DNA of 36,794 nt, taken from positions 16,009 to 52,802 of the forward strand of contig VBOA01000016.1 of NCBI GenBank assembly GCA_005877695.1. The letters are read 5' to 3'. A program made the position numbers and the translations under genes. Below, piece after piece: positions 7,817 through 16,626 of this stretch. How positions within the stretch are numbered: position 1 is the stretch's first letter; each line of letters starts with the position of its first letter. The notes beneath the pieces are model-generated. The model was not told the origin of the DNA. It made no database searches and saw only the letters and a program-made list of their open reading frames with translations. The stretch is from Gammaproteobacteria bacterium (GTDB lineage Bacteria > Pseudomonadota > Gammaproteobacteria > Diplorickettsiales > Diplorickettsiaceae).

Positions 7817-9985
7817 ATGCTCAAACCAATTAACACTTTTAAAAACACTCACCAAGAGCATAAGTTGTTTAAGCGTCGGGCTATCGCCATTCTTATTAGC
7901 ATATCGATTTTAAGTCTTTTATTACTAAGTCGGCTAATTTATTTACAAGTTTTTCAGCATAAACTTTATACCACCTTAGCCCGACAAAATCAGCTTAGCC
8001 TAGTGCCAATAGAACCCAATCGTGGCTTAATTTATGATAGAAATGGCGTCTTACTCGCAGAAAATAAACCTATTTTTAATCTGGTTATTACCCCTGATTT
8101 AGTTAAAAATATAGATATCACCATCCAACAATTAGGCTCTTTCATCAAAATTGACGCAGAGGACTTAAAGCAGTTCAACCGCCAGCGACGTTTACATCAT
8201 CGCTTTGAACCCGTCCCAATACGCTTAAAATTAAATGAAGAAGAAGTCGCTAAATTTTCCCTAGAACGATATCGTTTTCCAGGTGTCGCAATACAAGCAC
8301 AAATGATTCGTTTTTACCCACAAGGCCCTTCTTTTGCAGCAATAGTAGGTTATATGGGTAGAATTAATGAAAAAGAACTACAAAGCGTCGATCCAGTTAA
8401 TTACAGCGCAAGTAATTTCATCGGTAAAACCGGCGTAGAAAAATATTATGAAGCCCAACTACATGGTACAGTCGGCTACCAGCAAGTAGAAACGAATGTA
8501 CACGGTCAAATCATCCGTATATTAAAGCAAACTCGGCCTATTGCGGGCAGAAGTATTACTTTAACTATCGATAGCAATTTGCAAAAACTTGCTCAACAAG
8601 CTTTAGGTAGCCAAAAAGGGGCTATAGTTGCCTTAGATCCTCGTAATGGTGAAGTTTTAGCTTTTGTCAGCAATCCTTCTTTCGACCCCAATTTATTTGT
8701 CAGTGGAATTCGACAACAGGATTATGAACTATTACAAAATGAGCCAGGAAATCCTCTCTACAACCGCGCCCTTCGTGGGTCTTATCACCCTGGCTCTACC
8801 ATCAAACCGTTCATCAGTACTGGAGCTCTTCTAGAAAATGTGGTTACTCCCACTTTTACTATTCATGATACAGGGGAATTTCAGATTAACGGCAAAGGAC
8901 GGATTTACCATAATTTTCGCCGCCATGCTTATGGTGATGTAAATTTACTCAAAGCGCTCACCGTATCTTCAGATATTTATTTTTATAATCTGAGCCTACG
9001 TATGGGAATAAATCGAATTTACACAAGTTTAAAGCGATTTGGATTTGGAAGTCCTACAGGCATCGATCTCCCTGATGAAGGGAGTGGTATTCTACCTAAC
9101 CCTCAATGGAAAGAAAAATCTTATAATACACCATGGTATGGCGGAGATACATTAAATTGCGGCATTGGCCAGGGATTCCTATTAGTAACGCCTATACAGC
9201 TTGCATCCGCAGTCAGCGCCCTTGCTGAATGGGGAGATCGTTGGAAGCCTCACGTCGTGTTAAGCTGGCGTAAGAATGATGGAATAGTAGATTTTACTAA
9301 GCCACAACATTTAGAATCAATTAATTTACCTCCGGATATCTTGAGTTTTATCCGTACCGCTATGCAACATGTGGTAAATGCGCCCGGAGGAACTGCCGAA
9401 CGCTTCTTTCCAGGCGTTCCCTATACCTTGGCAGGTAAAACAGGCACTGCGCAAGTGTATAGTTTAAAAAACGATGAACGTTATAATACCAAAACAGTCG
9501 CTGCCAAGCTTCGTGATAACTCGTTATTTATTGCTTTTGCGCCTGTTGAAAAGCCTTCAATTGCTCTTGCTATCGTTATCCAAAATAGTGTTACTCCAGC
9601 GCCGCAAATTGCTCGTAAACTCTTAGATTATTACTTAATCCCAGCTTCACCCATACCCACTATTACTTCTCAGCAAGCTCTTCCGGTGATTGGCCCTGAA
9701 AAAAAATCAGATAATATAGATGAATCTAAAAAACCATTAAATTCCTCAAACATTAGGGATGAGTCTATATCGCCTAAAATGGACTTTGAAGACGATGAAA
9801 CTGATGAAGACAGTTATGATGATAGCGATATCAAAAAAACTGATAGCGGTCAGGATGAACAGCCAAAATTGGATAAATTTAACAAAAACCCTGCAAACCC
9901 TGTCTCTGCAGAAACCAAGCCTAACAAAAACAACAATGCAGAAGATTCCTTGGAAATGGATGATAATAATTCACTAGCAGAGTAA
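7817..9985 (+). CDS. mrdA: Penicillin-binding protein 2 (peptidoglycan transpeptidase, elongasome)
   Basis: 722 residues. One N-terminal membrane anchor (about 21-45) is followed by the PBP dimerisation domain and a class B transpeptidase domain. Catalytic motifs are STIK with nucleophile S327 and K330, SSD in the AVSSDIYF-like segment, and KTGT starting at K541. It cross-links peptidoglycan during rod-shaped elongation, normally with RodA. Family members usually end around residue 630. This one continues with about 90 residues of hydrophilic, Asp/Glu/Asn-rich tail (about 635-722) on the periplasmic side. rodA, the common downstream partner, is not next; rpsT follows. Upstream is a small hairpin (ATGCTG/CAGCAT, 7776-7793). 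The ribosome binding site is weak (AAGG about 13 bases from the ATG). Confidence 0.94.
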   Translation: MLKPINTFKNTHQEHKLFKRRAIAILISISILSLLLLSRLIYLQVFQHKLYTTLARQNQLSLVPIEPNRGLIYDRNGVLLAENKPIFNLVITPDLVKNIDITIQQLGSFIKIDAEDLKQFNRQRRLHHRFEPVPIRLKLNEEEVAKFSLERYRFPGVAIQAQMIRFYPQGPSFAAIVGYMGRINEKELQSVDPVNYSASNFIGKTGVEKYYEAQLHGTVGYQQVETNVHGQIIRILKQTRPIAGRSITLTIDSNLQKLAQQALGSQKGAIVALDPRNGEVLAFVSNPSFDPNLFVSGIRQQDYELLQNEPGNPLYNRALRGSYHPGSTIKPFISTGALLENVVTPTFTIHDTGEFQINGKGRIYHNFRRHAYGDVNLLKALTVSSDIYFYNLSLRMGINRIYTSLKRFGFGSPTGIDLPDEGSGILPNPQWKEKSYNTPWYGGDTLNCGIGQGFLLVTPIQLASAVSALAEWGDRWKPHVVLSWRKNDGIVDFTKPQHLESINLPPDILSFIRTAMQHVVNAPGGTAERFFPGVPYTLAGKTGTAQVYSLKNDERYNTKTVAAKLRDNSLFIAFAPVEKPSIALAIVIQNSVTPAPQIARKLLDYYLIPASPIPTITSQQALPVIGPEKKSDNIDESKKPLNSSNIRDESISPKMDFEDDETDEDSYDDSDIKKTDSGQDEQPKLDKFNKNPANPVSAETKPNKNNNAEDSLEMDDNNSLAE

Positions 9986-10004
9986 ATCAAAACACTTCTC
10001 TCGA

Positions 10005-10033
10005 TTGACAAACAACCTCTATAAGGGCATGAT
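10005..10033 (+). promoter_or_regulatory. sigma70-like promoter for rpsT
   Basis: TTGACA at 10005-10010 is followed by a 17-base spacer and CATGAT at 10028-10033 (perfect -35, 4/6 -10). It lies between mrdA and rpsT and would start a leader of about 70 nt. Confidence 0.5.
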
Positions 10034-10051
10034 TGGCGCCTATTTTACTCT

Positions 10052-10078
10052 GCTTACATTTATCTATTAGCTGTAAGC
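10052..10078 (+). promoter_or_regulatory. Stem-loop in the rpsT leader
   Basis: Perfect 7-bp inverted repeat GCTTACA (10052-10058) / TGTAAGC (10072-10078) with a 13-nt loop, upstream of the AGGAGGGG ribosome binding site. No T-run follows, so it does not look like a terminator. S20 represses its own translation in E. coli, so a leader structure is plausible here, but a regulatory role is only an inference. Confidence 0.35.
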
Positions 10079-10110
10079 TCGTTTGTTGTTAATTCAGGAG
10101 GGGTTGTCCT

Positions 10111-10386
10111 TTGGCCAATACAAAACAAGCAAAAAAACGTGTACGACAAGCAGAAAAACACCGTAAGCATAATTCTAGCTATCGTTCTATGATGAGAACG
10201 TATATTAAACATGTTGTTGTCGCTATTGAAGGCGGAAAAGCACTGGAAGCAGATAAAGCCTACCGTATCGCTTTACCCATAATTGATCGTATGGCTGACA
10301 AAGGTTTCATCCATAAAAACAAAGCAGCTAGACATAAAAGTCGTTTATTAGCTAGAATTCGCAAATTAACACCTACTGCTGCCTAA
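10111..10386 (+). CDS. rpsT: 30S ribosomal protein S20
   Basis: 91 residues, Lys/Arg-rich, starting [20 protein letters not shown] and ending with the [12 protein letters not shown] region typical of bS20, which binds 16S rRNA early in small-subunit assembly. The start codon is TTG at 10111, supported by AGGAGGGG at 10096-10103 with a 7-base spacer. E. coli rpsT also uses UUG, which matters for its autoregulation, so the rare start is probably functional. Its stop lies only 9 bp from the stop of the convergent DUF2520 gene. Confidence 0.97.
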   Translation: MANTKQAKKRVRQAEKHRKHNSSYRSMMRTYIKHVVVAIEGGKALEADKAYRIALPIIDRMADKGFIHKNKAARHKSRLLARIRKLTPTAA

Positions 10387-10395
10387 AATTCTCAG

Positions 10396-11253
10396 TTATA
10401 AATTAAAAATCTGCGTTAATGATCTTTTTAGGCTTTCATTGTGCCTAGTCAATGCTAATGTAGCCTTACCCAAACTTTTATATATATATTCTAATTCGGG
10501 AAAAGATTTCAACGCAGATAAATGCTTTTTTAAAGTATCGACATCTGCTCGTTGCAAAGGCCCTGTCAGGGCTTCTTTAGGCTTAAGCCTTTGTGCTTTG
10601 TTTAAAGCTTGAGACATAAGTCCTATGGTGAGATTTTCAGCTAATATATCATTTAACCCAGCTTTGGAATAACAATCTTTAGCCATAGCCGATAGGGTGA
10701 TTACATAATTAGCTGCAAATACACTAGCCGCATGATAAAGCGGCTTATATTTTTTTTTGATTGTAAATATTTGGGCCTTCATGGCATTAAATATTGGCAA
10801 TAATCGTTCAAATGCTTCTTTATTACCTTCAAATGCACAATATGTCCCACTAAAGTTTTTTATATCCGCCGCTGGCTCAGAAAAACTAAAAACTGGATGT
10901 AAACTAGCTATATAACAACCCAAACTAGTTACGGAACCCAAACATTCGGAGGATAACAATCCACTACAATGGAAAACGACATCTCCAGGTCTTAACACCC
11001 TTTGCCAAGCAATTTGTTGGGCTATATATTCAATACTATCATCCGGCGTAGCAATTAAATAAATATCGGCGGGTTTTAGTTGTTTAAGCGTCAAACAAAC
11101 TCTACCCTGCCCTAAAAAAGCAACAGCCTTTGCAGCACTCACACTACTTAAGTTAACGATATCTTGGATAGAAACAAGTTCTGTATCAATAAACAATGCT
11201 GCTAAGGTTTTTCCTAAGCGCCCACAACCAATAATATTAAGTTTTAATTTCAT
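10396..11253 (-). CDS. Rossmann-fold / DUF2520 domain protein (putative NAD(P)-dependent oxidoreductase-like)
   Basis: About 285 residues from the ATG at 11253. The N-terminal Rossmann motif NIIGCGRLGKTLA (GxGxxG-type) binds a dinucleotide, and the C-terminal helical half, including AASVFAANYVITL, matches the DUF2520 family. These proteins are annotated as NADP-oxidoreductase- or F420-reductase-like; the substrate is not known. A longer reading starts with GTG at 11289, but that part lies inside the repeat-like sequence at 11256-11337, so the ATG start is preferred. It is the last gene of a minus-strand run with mscS and coq7 upstream, and converges on rpsT. Confidence 0.82.
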   Translation of the reverse strand: MKLKLNIIGCGRLGKTLAALFIDTELVSIQDIVNLSSVSAAKAVAFLGQGRVCLTLKQLKPADIYLIATPDDSIEYIAQQIAWQRVLRPGDVVFHCSGLLSSECLGSVTSLGCYIASLHPVFSFSEPAADIKNFSGTYCAFEGNKEAFERLLPIFNAMKAQIFTIKKKYKPLYHAASVFAANYVITLSAMAKDCYSKAGLNDILAENLTIGLMSQALNKAQRLKPKEALTGPLQRADVDTLKKHLSALKSFPELEYIYKSLGKATLALTRHNESLKRSLTQIFNL

Positions 11254-11255
11254 TT

Positions 11256-11337
11256 TATATTCTTCGCACTGAATTTTTGCCTTTGTCACCGTTTAGTGCA
11301 AGCGCCTTGACAAAAATCTAATGGCAGTTAGGGTATA
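11256..11337. repeat. Probable degenerate copy of a short intergenic repeat (copy C)
   Basis: Begins TATATTCTTCGCACT, continues with AATTTTTG, CACCG and TTGACAAAAATC blocks, and ends GGGTATA. It shares these blocks in order with the repeats at 17946-18036 and 22968-23086, but its ends are imperfect (TATATTC/GGGTATA). It fills the gap between the DUF2520 gene and mscS. The identification is weaker than for the other two copies. Confidence 0.45.
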
Positions 11338-11350
11338 ATAGTTTGTTGTT

Positions 11351-12451
11351 TTAATGTTTATCATCTTGATTTTGATAACTAAGCGAATCAACCGCTTCCT
11401 TATTTAGATAAACATTATGACTAGGAAAAGACCATTCAGCTCCGTGACGCTGAATACAGGATAATAATTCCAAAAATAGTGTTTGTTGTAATTTTAAAAA
11501 ATCTGCGCTATTTACAATATTAGTATAGGCTATCACTACTAAATTAAGTGAAGTATTACCCAACTCACTAAGATTAACCGAGATAGGTCTATTTTTATCA
11601 ATAGCTATATTCTTTTTTAATAATGACTGCATGTCTTCTAATATAGCCGGAACTTTTATTAGATCCTGATAACGCAAACTCATTCGACAATAAAATCGTC
11701 GATATTTCATTCTTGATGGGTTTTCTACCACTAAATTTGAGAAAAAAGCATTAGGGATATACACAGGACGACAGTCAGGCGTTCGAATTCTGCATACCCG
11801 CCAACCTATTGATTCAACCGTACCTTCCACTTTCAGAGCAGGGAAGCTAATTTGTTCACCTATTATAAATGGCCTATCTAAAAATAGCATGCAGCTACCA
11901 AACAAGTTAGCCAGCAGATCTTTTGCAGCAAATCCTATGATAACGCCACCCATGCCGCCAAAAGCTAGAACACCTGCAATACTTAAACCAAAAACTTGAA
12001 GTAAGGATAAAGCCGTTAAAATAATAATTGCTAACTTAGCAATCTGATTTATCCCATGGACCAGTGTTTTGTCAATTGATTTATTTTTATTGGTTTGAAG
12101 GAACGCTTCTTTAGAAAAAGAAACAAAACGCCATAAAAACCACGCAAATAAACCTATAAAGATTAAATTTCGAATGAAATGAAATTGGTCCGCGCCAATT
12201 CCAATTCCTTTCCAAGGGAGACACAGGGACTCTAGGGCAAAAAGAATGCCTATCGTAGCAATCAATACCAACAATGGCCTATAAACTGACTCTATGAATG
12301 CGGTGCTTAAAATATGGGGATTACGCTCTAAACGTCGTCGGAATTTTTGATAGAAAATAGGCAGTAAAAAACATAATACAGCTGTTAATATAAGTATAAT
12401 TAATGCTTTCAGTATACAAAACTGCAGTAAAGTTCTAAATAGTGTTTGCAA
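11351..12451 (-). CDS. MscS-family mechanosensitive channel
   Basis: 366 residues in the inner membrane. Four or five hydrophobic helices occupy about 1-170, followed by the MscS pore helix and start of the beta domain: GVLAFGGMGGVIIGFAAKDLLANLFG and then LDRPFIIGEQI. The soluble vestibule domain follows. These channels release osmolytes on hypo-osmotic shock. The start is a TTG at 12451 with AAGG about 10 bases upstream, and no nearby ATG keeps the first helix. It lies 29 bp after coq7 on the same strand. Which MscS subtype it is (YnaI/YbdG-like versus MscS) cannot be settled by reading alone. Confidence 0.88.
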   Translation of the reverse strand: MQTLFRTLLQFCILKALIILILTAVLCFLLPIFYQKFRRRLERNPHILSTAFIESVYRPLLVLIATIGILFALESLCLPWKGIGIGADQFHFIRNLIFIGLFAWFLWRFVSFSKEAFLQTNKNKSIDKTLVHGINQIAKLAIIILTALSLLQVFGLSIAGVLAFGGMGGVIIGFAAKDLLANLFGSCMLFLDRPFIIGEQISFPALKVEGTVESIGWRVCRIRTPDCRPVYIPNAFFSNLVVENPSRMKYRRFYCRMSLRYQDLIKVPAILEDMQSLLKKNIAIDKNRPISVNLSELGNTSLNLVVIAYTNIVNSADFLKLQQTLFLELLSCIQRHGAEWSFPSHNVYLNKEAVDSLSYQNQDDKH

Positions 12452-12480
12452 AAAAATTTACCTTTTTTCCGATATAATAA

Positions 12481-13122
12481 TCAAATTCGATAAGCCACGA
12501 TAGTCATGAGTTTAGCCAATCCTTGCATGCTCCATTGAATGACTATTGGCAAAGGAATACCCCCAGCATCTTCAGCTGTTAATGCATGTTCTATTTCTTC
12601 TTTGCGCATTTGCTCTAAAATAGCGCGGCTTTTTTTGTCCTGTAAAGGCAATCTCTGTAAATGCTTATGCAAATGCCTTTCCACTTGATGTTCAGTTTCT
12701 GCTAAGAAACCTAAGCTTACCTTATCCCCCCACAAACCGGCAGTCAAACCTATTAATAAGGAACTTAGATACCAAAAAGAATTCAAATAACTAACGTGCG
12801 TATCTAACTGATGAATACGTTGCTGACACCAATTAAGGTGATCGACCTCTTCTTTCGCGGCTTTTTTTAATTTATGTTGAGTTTCTTTGGAGCGGGCTGT
12901 AAGTGCTTGGCCTGTATAAAGGGCTTGAGCGCAAACTTCACCTACATGATTTATTCGCATTAAGCTGCCAGAAAGTTGACGTTGTTTTTTATTTAAATCG
13001 TCCTCTTCAATTGCCAAAATGTCGGCTGGGCTGGGACGTGTAGAAGTAGAATAAGGCTGTATGGATGATAAAGCTCCATCGATATGTAAAATTAAATGAT
13101 CCCAAAGAGAATAATTGCGCAT
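12481..13122 (-). CDS. coq7: 5-demethoxyubiquinone hydroxylase (Coq7 di-iron monooxygenase)
   Basis: 213 residues from the ATG at 13122, which has AAGG at a spacing of 7; a longer reading from 13170 lacks support, and 213 matches the usual bacterial Coq7 length. It hydroxylates 5-demethoxyubiquinone in aerobic ubiquinone synthesis. Di-iron ligands are recognisable in repeated motifs: the GEVCAQALYTGQ helix, EEVDHLNWC (ExxH), ETEHQVERHL and EEIEHALTAED (ExxH). The gene diverges from htrA and precedes mscS. Many gammaproteobacteria use UbiF instead; Coq7 is normal in Legionella, Coxiella and Pseudomonas relatives. Confidence 0.94.
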   Translation of the reverse strand: MRNYSLWDHLILHIDGALSSIQPYSTSTRPSPADILAIEEDDLNKKQRQLSGSLMRINHVGEVCAQALYTGQALTARSKETQHKLKKAAKEEVDHLNWCQQRIHQLDTHVSYLNSFWYLSSLLIGLTAGLWGDKVSLGFLAETEHQVERHLHKHLQRLPLQDKKSRAILEQMRKEEIEHALTAEDAGGIPLPIVIQWSMQGLAKLMTIVAYRI

Positions 13123-13215
13123 TAAATAACCTTTTGCGTGTATAATATTCAATAATTGCAACAAAACCAAAAAATACGTTAAGCTTAATCAGCTTTAATT
13201 TGACCTCGCAAATCT

Positions 13216-14571
13216 ATGAAGAAGTTATTATACCAATTATTAATCAGTTCCCTACTCTTGATCAGCTTTAGCCCTTTAAGTTATGCCGGCTGGCCTTTTA
13301 ACTTAGCTCATCAAATGAACAAGAATAGTGTCTCTCAGATGCTACAGCCAATTCTACCCGCTGTTGTCAATGTTTCTGTTCAAGGAGATATTCCACCTAA
13401 TCAATTACCAGCTCCTGTCCCGGGGCGTCCTTATCCACGTCATTTTGAAAGCATGGGTTCGGGCGTCATTGTAGATGCTAAAGCCGGTTATATTTTAACT
13501 AATGCACATGTTATTCACGAAGCTAAAACTATCACTGTAACTTTAAGTGATGGTCGCGTTTTTAAAGCAACCCTAAAAGGTTCAGACCCAGCTTCTGATA
13601 TTGCCTTACTTGCCATTATACCCGATCATTTAACAGCTATTCCGCTAGGCAATTCAGATAATCTAAAAGTAGGTGATTTTGTAGCGGCTATTGGCAATCC
13701 TTTCGGACTTAACCAAACAGTTACTTCAGGTATTGTCAGTGCGTTACAGCGTACTGGATTAGGGATAGAAGGTTTTGAAAATTTTATTCAAACGGATGCC
13801 CCTATTAATCCAGGTAATTCCGGAGGCGCTTTAATTAATTTGCAAGGTAAATTAGTGGGAATCAACACAGCTATATTGGCGCCAGGATCCAATGCAGGAA
13901 ATATAGGGATTGGTTTTGCTATACCTATAAATATGGCATACGGTGTTATGAAACAATTAGCCGAATATGGTTCGGTAAAACGTGGATTAATGGGGGTGCT
14001 GGTACAAGATTTAACACCCGCATTAGCTAGCGCTTTACATATTTCCACAGAAATTAATGGGGCTTTGGTTTCCCAAGTACCTCATTATTCACCCGCCGAA
14101 ACCGCAGGGATTCAAACCGGTGATATCATTCAATCTATTAACGGCATATCCATACATAACGGTGGACAAGTAAAAAATGTCGTCGGTATGTTACGGGTGG
14201 GAAATAAAATTACTGTCAAGCTATTACGTAAAGGAAAAATAATCAATACAGTAGTAGTGACGTTGACTGACCCTAAAGATTACAAAAAAATGGCTGAGCA
14301 TGATAATCCATTTCTGTTTGGCTTAGTATTGCGCGACTTCAATCAAACTATTGCCGGCCAAGGTCATTTGATTGGTGTAGAAGTCGTTGATACCGATGAA
14401 GATAGCATGGCTTGGCATGCAGGGATTCGTCCTAGTGATGTCATAACTTCTGCTAATCAAATACCTATATCTAGTGTTGCCCAATTACAAGACATCGCTA
14501 AACAAAGTAAACAAGAACTTTTAGTCAATGTATTATCGCGGGGCGGAATCAGATTTGTAGTAATTAAATAA
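13216..14571 (+). CDS. htrA: Periplasmic serine endoprotease, DegP/DegQ family
   Basis: 451 residues with a cleavable signal peptide (MKKLLYQLL..., cleavage near SYA-GW, residue 24). The trypsin-like domain carries the catalytic triad H98 (TNAHVIHE), D128 (ASDIALL) and S202 (PGNSGGAL), followed by two PDZ domains (about 255-345 and 365-445). The length fits DegQ, as the DegP Q-linker is short. It degrades and chaperones misfolded envelope proteins. No strong Shine-Dalgarno precedes the ATG, but the signal peptide fixes the start. It diverges from coq7 and converges on tilS with 17 bp between stops. No sigmaE-type promoter was recognised. Confidence 0.95.
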   Translation: MKKLLYQLLISSLLLISFSPLSYAGWPFNLAHQMNKNSVSQMLQPILPAVVNVSVQGDIPPNQLPAPVPGRPYPRHFESMGSGVIVDAKAGYILTNAHVIHEAKTITVTLSDGRVFKATLKGSDPASDIALLAIIPDHLTAIPLGNSDNLKVGDFVAAIGNPFGLNQTVTSGIVSALQRTGLGIEGFENFIQTDAPINPGNSGGALINLQGKLVGINTAILAPGSNAGNIGIGFAIPINMAYGVMKQLAEYGSVKRGLMGVLVQDLTPALASALHISTEINGALVSQVPHYSPAETAGIQTGDIIQSINGISIHNGGQVKNVVGMLRVGNKITVKLLRKGKIINTVVVTLTDPKDYKKMAEHDNPFLFGLVLRDFNQTIAGQGHLIGVEVVDTDEDSMAWHAGIRPSDVITSANQIPISSVAQLQDIAKQSKQELLVNVLSRGGIRFVVIK

Positions 14572-14588
14572 AAAGCTTTTAATCAATA

Positions 14589-15932
14589 TTAGAAACATGG
14601 ATTAGTATTGGAAAAGCTAGGAATAAGCTCGATGGCAAAGCCTAACTCATGTGGCTTTGCTGCAAAACGAGGATCTATATCATACCCTACCACAGCAATG
14701 AGCTCCTTTTGATAATAAATTAAAGGGATCTTATTGCGCTGCCATGGAGGAACGCCCCATTCTTGAAATAATTTTTTTAATGGGTGAGAACCTTGACGAT
14801 TGCTTGCATAAAATCTTTCTCCTCCTTGGCGAAAAGTCACATCGACTTGTCTTTCTTTTAGTAAAGAATAATTTAATCCTGCGCCTAAAACCTGCTTTGT
14901 AGTCAATTGATCTAATGTAGGTAATATTATTGTTTGACCCAGTTCCCAAGAAATTAACTTAGTTTCGAAAATTTTTTCATCTTCTACTAAATTAAGAGCA
15001 TAAATATAATCTTGGTAGCGACGTAACTGAATATTTCCCCAATTAACTCGAGGGGATGCATCTATTCTACTTTTTAGCAAAATATCAATTTGCTGCAATT
15101 GTTTCTGACTAGGTAAGGAGCACCCTAATTGTTTTAACCAATAACGTAAAACATTATTTTGACGTTTAGTGCTTAATTTCTGCAAATTAGAAATAATTAA
15201 AATATTAGGCACGGGTCCTTTAAGTATAGACCAATCCTGATGAGCAATTTCATCAAGCAAAGAATGTGCTTCCGCTAAATTTGCAGCAGCTCTAGCAATA
15301 GTTTTATCAGCTTGGGGCCAACGCCGCTGAATTAATGGCAACACCTGATGACGAATATAATTGCGATTAAAGCGTAAATCTTTATTGCTATCATCTTCGA
15401 TCCAAGCTAATTGATGCTCTTGAGCATATCTGGAAAGCTGTGTACGCGTAAAATTTAGCAAAGGTCGTAATAGATAGCCTTTTGAAAATTCCTGGCAAAA
15501 TGGCATGCTCGCTAAGCCCTTAAGGCCTGAACCTCGTAACAACTGCAATAATAAGGTTTCTGCTTGATCATTGCGGTGATGAGCGGTTAACAAAAAATCT
15601 CCTAGGGGGACTTTCTGAGCCATAGCATTGTATCGGGCTACTCGCGCGTATGCTTCTGGACTTTCTCCAGGTTTAGGGCGAGTATCTATAGAAATAACAT
15701 CACAAAAAATACCAAATTTTTCGCAGGTATGTCGACAGATAGCAGCCCAATTATTTGAATCAACATGCCAGCCATGGTTAACATGGATAGCTCGTAAACG
15801 CTTCTTAGGTAATATACAGCTTAATGCGTAGAGTAAAACTTGCGAATCCAACCCGCCACTATAGGCAACCCAAAAACAAGCAGAAGAGGGGTATTGTTTT
15901 AATAAATAGTCGAGTTTTTCATGCGTAAACAT
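14589..15932 (-). CDS. tilS: tRNA(Ile)-lysidine synthase
   Basis: 447 residues. The PP-loop ATP-binding motif SGGLDS is at residues 25-30, followed by the N-type ATPase domain with HVNHGWH and LTAHHRNDQAETLLLQLLRGSG, then the TilS substrate-binding middle domain and a C-terminal domain containing the FRQGGERFY and KKLFQEWGVPPWQR segments. It converts C34 of tRNA-Ile2 (anticodon CAU) to lysidine so that AUA is decoded; it is essential in most bacteria. It is separated from accA by the broken pnuC, whereas tilS and accA are near neighbours in many gammaproteobacteria. Confidence 0.95.
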   Translation of the reverse strand: MFTHEKLDYLLKQYPSSACFWVAYSGGLDSQVLLYALSCILPKKRLRAIHVNHGWHVDSNNWAAICRHTCEKFGIFCDVISIDTRPKPGESPEAYARVARYNAMAQKVPLGDFLLTAHHRNDQAETLLLQLLRGSGLKGLASMPFCQEFSKGYLLRPLLNFTRTQLSRYAQEHQLAWIEDDSNKDLRFNRNYIRHQVLPLIQRRWPQADKTIARAAANLAEAHSLLDEIAHQDWSILKGPVPNILIISNLQKLSTKRQNNVLRYWLKQLGCSLPSQKQLQQIDILLKSRIDASPRVNWGNIQLRRYQDYIYALNLVEDEKIFETKLISWELGQTIILPTLDQLTTKQVLGAGLNYSLLKERQVDVTFRQGGERFYASNRQGSHPLKKLFQEWGVPPWQRNKIPLIYYQKELIAVVGYDIDPRFAAKPHELGFAIELIPSFSNTNPCF

Positions 15933-16020
15933 AAACTAACCATACAAAATTTACCCTGGAATTGTAAAGTAATACGGGAATATAGATGGAAAAAAGGAAG
16001 AATAATTAGATTTGAATTTC

Positions 16021-16588
16021 TTATGCAACAGAATGAGACCATATCGATTTATTTAAAGTCTGACGCCATTGATAATAGCCTTTGATACATAACAACATAA
16101 AGACTAAATACAGTAATGATGTTAAATACAAAGATTTGCTGATATACAAATTAATAGAAATCACATCGATAATTATCCATAGAATCCAATGTTGTAGATA
16201 TTTCTTACTCATCATCCATTGAGCAATCAAGCTTAATGTAGTAATCATAGCATCGGCATAAACAGTTGTAGAGTCTGTATTGTGTTTTAAAATAAAACTA
16301 ATGCCTACAAATAAAATAATAGCGACGGCAACTAACGACAAACAAGTTGAGAGATTCAACATTTGCATAGCAATTGGCTTATTTTCTTTGCTACCATAAC
16401 ACCATTGATAGAGGCCATAAAACTGAAAAAATAAAATCGGCATACAACTTGATGTTAAAAAAAATAATAGCATAAAGAGAAACGGTCAATATCCCAAAAA
16501 ACCAATTCCATAAACTACAACGTGTTAAAAGGTAAATATTTACTATTCCGGATGTAAAAGCTATTGCTTCAATAGATAAAAGCTTCAT
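16021..16588 (-). pseudogene. pnuC: Nicotinamide riboside transporter PnuC, frameshifted
   Basis: Two minus-strand frames together give one PnuC of about 188 residues. The first (16588 down to a stop at 16391) holds the N-terminal helices, with IEAIAFTSGIVNIYLL, WNWFFGILTVSLYAIIFF and KLYADF. The second resumes at FFQFYGLYQWCYGSKE and continues to the end at 16021, including the YADAMITTLSLIAQWMMSKKY and LWIIIDVISINLYISKSLY regions typical of PnuC. The frames join at a run of six A (16426-16431, six T on the coding strand). Removing one base restores ADFIFQFYGLYQW. Everything else is intact, so this is either a very recent inactivation, a sequencing error, or a gene rescued by slippage. PnuC imports nicotinamide riboside for NAD synthesis. 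No clear ribosome binding site precedes the ATG at 16588. Confidence 0.85.
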
Positions 16589-16626
16589 ATTTTAATTAAT
16601 GAATTGCAAGCCAAATGAGCGAAAAA

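Noticed and set aside
11311..11340. TTGACA followed by TATAAT on the plus strand between the DUF2520 gene and mscS.
   Set aside because: The spacer is 21 bases, too long for a normal promoter, and no plus-strand gene follows; it is better explained as part of the degenerate repeat.
13788..14048. Open frame of 86 codons on the strand opposite htrA, and similar frames opposite hemL, coaBC, spoT and the giant gene.
   Set aside because: They lie wholly inside well-supported genes, lack ribosome binding sites and have no protein-like motifs.
14569..14585. AAAAGCTTTT palindrome between the convergent htrA and tilS genes as a bidirectional terminator.
   Set aside because: There is no loop and almost no GC in the stem, so it would not form a stable terminator hairpin.
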